DNA of 64,000 nt from Zelopaecilomyces penicillatus (lineage: Eukaryota; Ascomycota; Sordariomycetes; Hypocreales; Pseudodiploosporaceae), in the NCBI GenBank assembly GCA_005765155.1, contig VCCP01000004.1:2108001-2172000 (forward strand), read 5' to 3'. The notes beneath the pieces were generated by a model. It was not told the DNA's origin. It was given only the letters and a program-made list of their open reading frames with translations, and did not search any database. Positions within the stretch are counted from its first letter, which is position 1, and every line of letters starts with the position of its first letter. The translations under genes and the position numbers were made by a program. Shown here one piece after another: positions 57,995 to 64,000 of this stretch.

Positions 57995-58934
57995 TCATCG
58001 TGGCACGCGCTTGCCGATATTCCAGCCCCAGGACCTAAGTGTTTTCACAATCTTTGGTGTGATCGCCGCCGTGAGAGGCACCCGAATGAAAATGAAGGAT
58101 TTATGTATCGCGTATGCGAGTGCGAGCTGCGTAGCTAGACCTATGAAGTAGTTAGCACCTCGTATGTTGAACACTCAATGCGACTTTACGTAAATGTCAT
58201 GAGAGAGGGAAAACGAAAAGACAACACATACTGGCTTCCTCCTTGTTCCTTTCCTCAGCTTTGCCAACGCCCCAACCAGCCATTTCTACGGTATCGCTGA
58301 TGTCATCATCCCCTAGAGTTTCGGTTTCGGCTCTTTTCAGAGATTGCCAAGTATCATAAATCTTGTTTCGCACAGATTCGGGAATCACAGCTCGGACGCG
58401 AGAGACAACAAACTGTTCGACTTGGCCTGTATGAAAAGGAGGCGCAGTTAGTATTGAAACAGATATGGAGTGTTGTGGTTGAAACGTACCAATTCTTTCT
58501 GTCCCAACTACTCTCACAAAGAGAAAGCAAAAGGGAAAGTCCAAGACGCTCAACCCCAGGTAGACGCCGACCGCAGACCAACCATACTCCTTCGATAGCT
58601 TCTTGAGTCTACCACTAAGTGATAGATTCTCTTCAATCTTCGGAGCTGCCCCGTCTTTGCCTCTCCAAGCGGAAAACCTGAACCCTCGCCGTGTCGATCC
58701 TCCGAACACGCCCTGTTTTACTCCTTCAGCTGTTTGTTTCGCACCGTATCGTGTAGTGCCCCGCAGGATTGCCATTGGGCTTAAGCCCTTCCACCAAAAT
58801 CCGGTGTGCGCCTTTTTGTTAGGCTGTGAGGTGAATGCTCTTCGGAAGGCGACATTGCTGGCGACTGATCTGCTTGTCCCGCTGGCTGTGCCCTTGAGTG
58901 GCAGGGAGCGCGCTCGGAGGGGTATGCGAAGCAT
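57995..58934 (-). CDS. NAT2: DUF1279 (FAM210/Nat2-like) mitochondrial membrane protein
   Basis: Three exons on minus: 58934-58490, 58426-58232 and 58140-57995, with introns of 63 and 91 nt; 261 aa. The N-terminus (LRIPLRARSLPLKGTASG, then RRAFTSQP) is a mitochondrial presequence. DUF1279 begins at about residue 108 with LKKLSKEYGWSAVGVYLGLS, followed by a hydrophobic span (VLDFPFCFLFVRVVG). After the second junction, SLATQLALAYAIHKSFIFIR and VPLTAAITPKIVKTLRSWGW close the domain, the second conserved block of this family. The yeast member is Nat2, reported as an N-acetyltransferase, and human relatives are FAM210A/B; the molecular role is unsettled. The open frame into intron 2 would truncate the domain, which supports the splice model. 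Confidence 0.88.
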
Positions 58935-60749
58935 TGTGGGTGCTCAGGCTGAGAGGTTTTGGCCAGAAAATGAACGGTGTTCACAGCCGTTGTTTGGTTA
59001 TAAAACTATGATGCTGCTGGGCTGAGGGCGAAACCTATTCAGCTTGCGATTTCTGGCGAGGGTAAAGGGGTTGCTGGAGATAAGTCGGAGCTTGCGGAGC
59101 TCCCTCTTGGGTGTGGCTGAGCGAAGTCGTCGCACGGTGGCACAAGGACAATTGACGACCGAAATGGAAGTAGTATTTGGCAAGTAGGTACTTTAAATTA
59201 AGATGGGCGTTGTCCCCGTCTCTGTGGCGAACTTGTCAGTATCGTGGGTGGTGTGAGCAGGTTGGCTCCGTTGTTGGGGGATTTTTTCGCTGTCGGAGGC
59301 CGTTTCGATTTGCGTAGGCCGGTCACGATGATGTAAACGGCCGCAGCTAACCACGCGAACGGAGTGCAGGGGGTGCCGTTCTGTTGGAGCTGGAGCTGTC
59401 AGTATCACGTGGCATCTGACGACATACAGAATCTCCAACGGCGTGGGAACTTCGTAACCATACAATTAAGATCATTTCCCATTTTGCAATGGTTTGGGGC
59501 ATCCTTCCAACGAGATTCGTTGTTAAAAATCATTATGATGATGATAACTAATTAGGAGCAACAACATACGAGCATTTGACGTGCTTTCGAAGTCTTGAAA
59601 AATTATCAGCACTCCCTATTTCAACCGCCACCAGATCCATCAATTTGACGGTTACTATAGTGCGCTAACTAAGAAAACGACATGGCTGTCAAGTTGCTGT
59701 CCCAGATTACATTTTAAAGCTAAATCTCTCCATGGTGACTGAACTACCTTGGCTGGGCGAGCTGCTGGTCAATTGATTTGGTATTACATGGGCAATGCTG
59801 TCATTATACCCATCGAAGCAAGCTTCCTCAACTGTACCATATAATCCTTGAGTTTTGGAGAACATTAGATACTCCCAAGCTTACGATAGTCTAGACTCGT
59901 GTTGGGGCGCCATATCTACCTAGATCATGTCTAGATTTGCGACTTATCATGGCGATTATATCTTTTAGTTATTTAATTTTCCCCAAGTGCCTCTTTACTT
60001 CAGTGGATGAAAGTTATCTGATCACCATGGATGACCACATGTCCAAAGCAGCCGGTGTTCTCTAAAGGGGAAAGTCTGTATATCAGACACATTGTGTAAC
60101 AAATATCTCTCTTGGCCTTGAATTGTAAGTTCTTGGAGACAAGGCGTCGACGCCTCCTGCCCACACTTTTCACGGCCTACTGCAGTTGCCCATCAGCCAT
60201 TCACCCTTCGAAGCTTAAACCGCTGCCCAGCTCCAGCACGACTTGCACGAAACATGCGCCTGGCCAGCTGATATGTGCACTGAAGCGACTTCGGCCGAGC
60301 CTCAGGCGCCGATGTAGGCCCCTTCAGTGCTGCCTGTATCCAAAGGCCACTCAGGGTCTTCCGGTTCGCAGTGCGCACTTCGCTCCTTCACCCTGAACCT
60401 TTCCACACACACCTCGCCTGGCTCTCTATTCACAATCTTCTCCCTGCCGTTTTGGGTTCAAGCCCAAACATATTCGGCCATCACTTCTATGCAGCTCCAC
60501 TGGGAAATGAAGCTTCTTTTTCCCAACCCTGACTGTTCAAGCCACACGCCCGATCCCGGCGGCCGTTCAGGGGGATGCCTCAAGAAATACACTCGTTGAT
60601 TCACTGGTTGATGCCGAGGCGCAGCCTTCAGAAAACCTTGTCTGTCTAGTTCGCCCAGCCCGTCATTCCTTGTTAAGTTCCGCTTGGTTCTTGTCACTCG
60701 TTTTCCTTCGTTTTTATAAGGTTTTTCTTTTTCACCTACCCAGGTAACA
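58935..60749. other. Divergent intergenic region DUF1279 / PIP-motif protein
   Basis: About 1.8 kb. The left end should be the DUF1279 promoter; 59,560-60,110 is AT-rich; 60,110-60,749 is CT-rich on plus and likely the promoter and leader of the next gene. No coding frame or RNA gene was recognised. Confidence 0.45.
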
Positions 60750-62314
60750 ATGCTCAAAATGGCATCGAGCGTTTCCACTCACGCCAAAAAGCGAACCTTG
60801 CTTAGATCTCTGGGCTCGAAGCGTCGCCAGAAACATATAACAGATTCTTTCCCAACTAAGAAACCAGGTGAGACAAGTACTGTTCGCATGCTTGGCGTGC
60901 TACAGACATTGACTAGCATTTAGAACCTCCGAGGCTCCCGGTGAACGTCTGCCATGCAAGTGGAGGACGAATCTCTCGAGCCCGATATAGGATTCCCTCC
61001 GCCAGTATTGATGAACTCGCCAGTGCTCTGCTCGACAATACTAGTTTCTACTCATATCAAGACGACGACTTGGCGCAGTCAGACAACGATGTATCCAAGT
61101 CTTCGACTTCCACACCATCATCTGGCGATGATGAAATAAGCAGAAAATTAGACGCCATCTTGGCAGCTCCTAATGCTCCGAAACCATCAGCAACTTTACT
61201 AAATGTCTCTTCTACGCCCAAAATCTCACCCGTGACGCCTTCAAGGGGGTTTGCTAGGGTGTCGAGTGCCTGGGATAGATTTTATACAAAGCCTCCTGAC
61301 TTAGGATGCAAAAATACTCGCAGCCGGTTGCAAAAACAACATAGAAATGATGGCTTTGCGAGATCAAAGCCTTCGGATTGCAAAGAGCAGGATCCTGCCA
61401 TGTCTAACTTGCTCCCTATCAATACGATTGAGATTCGCCTGAACGAGGGCTCAAATCTTAACAAGAAGAAAGTGCAAAAGATTGTGGGTAGACGTGTAGC
61501 TCATAAGCCTACGGCGCAGAACGGGGCATCTCTCAGATGCAACCAATTTCCTAATGTCCTGTGCATCAGGCCGAATTATGCAAACGGTCCAGACACAGTG
61601 GGGTGTCAACCAAGCCTGATAATAGAGAAAGATGCCAATGCCGATACGCTACTTTCAAAGAGTCCATTTGAATCTGAGAAAGGATTTAAGAATGACCTTG
61701 AAGATAGGATCTTGAGTACGTTACCGCTTGGTTCATCTACGCCCAAGACTCGCGCTAGAAGTGCCCATTTCGGGGAACACAACAGCATAGATGCCATTAG
61801 TTCGAGATCAACCCAGCAACGGAAGTTGACCTTTGCTCTTCCACAGCCCATGCAAGAATCGCAGTCACGACAGGATCAAATGAAGGTCCCAGAGCTACAA
61901 GAACTGAATAATATAGAGAGGCACTGTAGAACTACAGCTCTGCAGTCGAGGAAGGTCACATGCCAGATGGAATGGGGCAGAGGGAAAAAACACCCTTCTC
62001 CCAGTAAAAAGGCTCTAGAAGATCTAGAGGTAGCATTTCGACGATACACCAAGCTCAGACAGTGTGGATCAAACGATGAGTTGGACGAGCTTGCTTCTTT
62101 GCATTCAACGCCAACAACAATAACACCGCGGGACAAGACTCGACTCAAGGAGCGTCGTCTTACAGATTTGAACAATAAAGCACCACGTTCACTCTCAAGG
62201 TCACGACTGTCTCGTCCTGCCAGTGTATCGATGGAAGGCAGTCCACTTATCCGTCTTGCACCCGCCTATCGTCCTGTTGGTTTTCATAGAGATGAAACTG
62301 ACGAACTCCAGTAA
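60750..62314 (+). CDS. Unrecognised fungal protein with an N-terminal p21-like PIP-box/degron motif
   Basis: Two exons, 60750-60867 and 60924-62314, with a 56-nt intron; 502 aa. An in-frame ATG at 60,759 (Met4) is an alternative start. The protein is Ser/Thr/Lys/Arg-rich and mostly disordered, with no domain I can name. Residues 22-38 read GSKRRQKHITDSFPTKK, resembling a PCNA-interacting motif with the TD pair of PIP degrons, preceded by a basic cluster that could also be a nuclear signal. Two short conserved-looking helical stretches occur at about 35-90 (RYRIPSASIDELASALLDN) and 395-425 (KALEDLEVAFRRYTKLRQ). Many Ser/Thr-Pro sites (STPKISPVTPS, HPSPSKK) suggest CDK phosphorylation. A nuclear, cell-cycle role is inference only. 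Confidence 0.7.
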
Positions 62315-62898
62315 CATTCCATCCAAATAAGGGTTGGCGTTGGAATAATGCAAGTATCGCTTCCCCGGAAGGGTTTAACACTCAGTATATTACTCAACAA
62401 CTCGCAACTCCACAGTAGGGGTCAAGTATAATTATCGTAACACAGCAAGCGCCGTTTCATGATACGTACACTAGTCGATTGCTTGATAGAAGAATAAATA
62501 AATCGTACAATTTTTAGTGTTACTATTCTGAATAATATGGCCCACATCTCTTAACATGGCAAACTCACGTGAAACTGTACTGAAAAGCACATTGAAAGTT
62601 GTAAAATAGAGTGTACAACTGGTGGATTCCAGGTAGGTGATTCCACAGTGACGATTGATAGATCGAGTTGATAAGTGTCGATTGAAATCTAGAATATAAC
62701 AGATTTGACGACTCGCTTTCACTTGCCCAAATTCACCAAACCGCTGTAAATACAAGATACATCATATCCGTACAAGTAGCCCAAGGAAACACTGCCTTGC
62801 AAATGCGTTGTGTCACCTTTCCACCATCTAACATTGAGACTCATTACATCATTAAACTAATCCTTCCTGGGTATCATTGATGGTTTAGGATATGCCAT
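62315..62898. other. Convergent 3' region
   Basis: About 580 nt, AT-rich, between the plus-strand PIP-motif gene and the minus-strand basic-protein gene. Nothing else was recognised. Confidence 0.45.
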
Positions 62899-63233
62899 CT
62901 AAAAGAAGCGACGGGCAGGACGGCGTGAGCCACGACCATCCGTTCCTCTCATGCGACGAGTACCAGCGCCCTAAGGATATTTGTGTTAGTTAAAACCCAT
63001 CAGAATCGGTGAATCTGTTTATTTATATCTGAATAACGCACCTTGACACCGGACCGGTGGGTAAGACCTCCCGTCAACCTAGTCAAGGCTCCGACGACCT
63101 TGTCCTTCAGGGCAGGCCTGCGCTGCTGAACGCGGACTGGTGCGCGGCGGCGTCCAAAGAGACCACGGCGACGGGGAGGGGCAACGACAGTGGTTGCTGG
63201 AACGTGGTGTTTGCGGCGGTACATGAAAGGCAT
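62899..63233 (-). CDS. Small highly basic protein of unknown function
   Basis: Two exons on minus: 63233-63042 and 62970-62899, with a 71-nt phase-0 intron; 87 aa. It has many Arg/Lys and very few acidic residues. Residues 18-40 are Arg-rich (PPRRRGLFGRRRAPVRVQQR), followed by a possible amphipathic helix (LKDKVVGALTRLTGGLTHR), and exon 2 adds GAGTRRMRGTDGRGSRRPAR. The helix and the RRMRGTDGRG end look conserved-type rather than random, and I believe small fungal proteins of this shape exist, but I cannot name them. Nucleic-acid binding is possible from composition alone. The splice is supported by good GTGCGT and TTAG sites and by the continued basic pattern. Confidence 0.65.
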
Positions 63234-64000
63234 GGTTGTGGTTTTGTGCTTGGTTTTTGTGTTGAAGATTTGAAAGGTGATGGAAGTGTAAATGTTTTGT
63301 AGTTTGGTTTCAAAGTGTAGAGAAGATTGAGGCTGTGGTGTTTGTTTTTGTGCTGATTTACATTTGATCTAGGAAAGGAACACGGGAGGTTTATATATTG
63401 CAATTTTGTACAATTATATCTAGAAGATGTTCCCACCATCTTTAGACGTCACTCAGGAGGGATAACCCTTTGGGTGCGCCACGGATGACGAAATTTGGGC
63501 ATGGCACGCTCAACCTACCTGTCACAACTGTCACAAAAAACAATAGGTTGTTGTAATTAACAACATGACGAGGGAAGTCAGGATAAAAATGGCGACGCCA
63601 CGCAGATCTCCTCGTAAAGTGCATGGATATAGATTAAAAAGTCGCGTCAAGGTGTTGAGGGGGTGCAACTTCCAAGGAAGGCACGGAGTTGGTGTGGCTG
63701 GCTTGTGGCTGGAGACGTCACTGTTGTTGATCACAACGACTGATGATTGGGCGATGACGAGCTTGGAGGCTTGGGTGGTTTGTCAGGTTGTGTAACGCTA
63801 TGGTGTGGCTGATGTGTGGCACATCCCACTTTGCTGTGATGTCATTGGGGGGGGGGGGACTTGTTATCAGGTTGTGGACTCAAGAACGGTTGTTGAAGGT
63901 TGTGGAAATTGTGGAGGCTGAGAGCAGATTATGTTGCGATATGACGATGGGTTGTGTGGAAAACCAAGGGAAAGGCCCCAATATTCGTCAGATCTTTGCG
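63234..64000. other. Promoter side of the basic-protein gene and window end
   Basis: CT-rich on minus near 63,240-63,400, as expected for a leader. The rest holds a G12 run and no supported gene before the window ends. Confidence 0.45.
63847..63858. repeat. G12 homopolymer
   Basis: Twelve consecutive G residues in noncoding DNA. Confidence 0.85.

Overview
The window looks like nuclear DNA of a filamentous ascomycete. The best fit is a Sordariomycete, probably Hypocreales-like; I cannot place the genus from sequence alone. The evidence is short GT-AG introns (mostly 53-153 nt) with branch-point-like motifs, CT-rich leaders, genes on both strands without operons, and a gene set typical of fungi (Nce102, CFEM-like GPI protein, Apm3, AIP1, Nup133, Alg13). 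I built 21 gene models, most of them multi-exon; the junctions of the spliced models were checked by reading frame. I also mark one frameshifted phosphotransferase-like relic.

Layout. 0-4.9 kb: an AHC1-like zinc-finger protein (+) and a small CFEM-like GPI-anchored protein (-). 4.9-8.8 kb: gene-free DNA with microsatellites. 8.8-13.3 kb: actin-interacting protein 1 (+), ALG13 (-) and mitoribosomal mS35 (+). 15.3-25.4 kb: fatty aldehyde dehydrogenase (+), exosome RRP4 (-), a DMAC1-like membrane protein with a GC-AG intron (-), AP-3 mu (+), mitochondrial malonyl-CoA:ACP transacylase (+) and a TRAPPC2L/Tca17-like TRAPP subunit (+). 25.7-38.7 kb: AFG1-type ATPase (-), kinase-like relic (-), Nup133 (+), eIF2 beta (-), a Mim2-like outer-membrane protein (+) and an Nce102/MARVEL protein (-). 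38.7-56.7 kb: almost empty, with one credible short gene (44,462-44,950, -), long noncoding stretches, G/C homopolymers and simple repeats. 56.7-64 kb: SDHAF2 (-), a DUF1279/Nat2-like protein (-), an unrecognised protein with a p21-like PIP-box/degron motif (+), and a small very basic protein (-).

The genes are housekeeping and do not form one pathway. Many products act at mitochondria (mS35, Mct1, SDHAF2, Mim2, AFG1, the DMAC1-like and DUF1279 proteins, possibly the aldehyde dehydrogenase). Another group serves membrane traffic and glycosylation (Alg13, Apm3, TRAPPC2L, Nce102), and a third serves RNA and nuclear functions (RRP4, Nup133, eIF2 beta, AHC1-like). I saw no biosynthetic cluster, transposon ORF, CRISPR array, rRNA or convincing tRNA. 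The most unusual points are the 18-kb gene-poor region, the PIP-degron-like motif, the aldehyde dehydrogenase with a possible alternative targeted N-terminus, the 12-nt first exon of eIF2 beta before a 484-nt intron, and the GC-AG intron.
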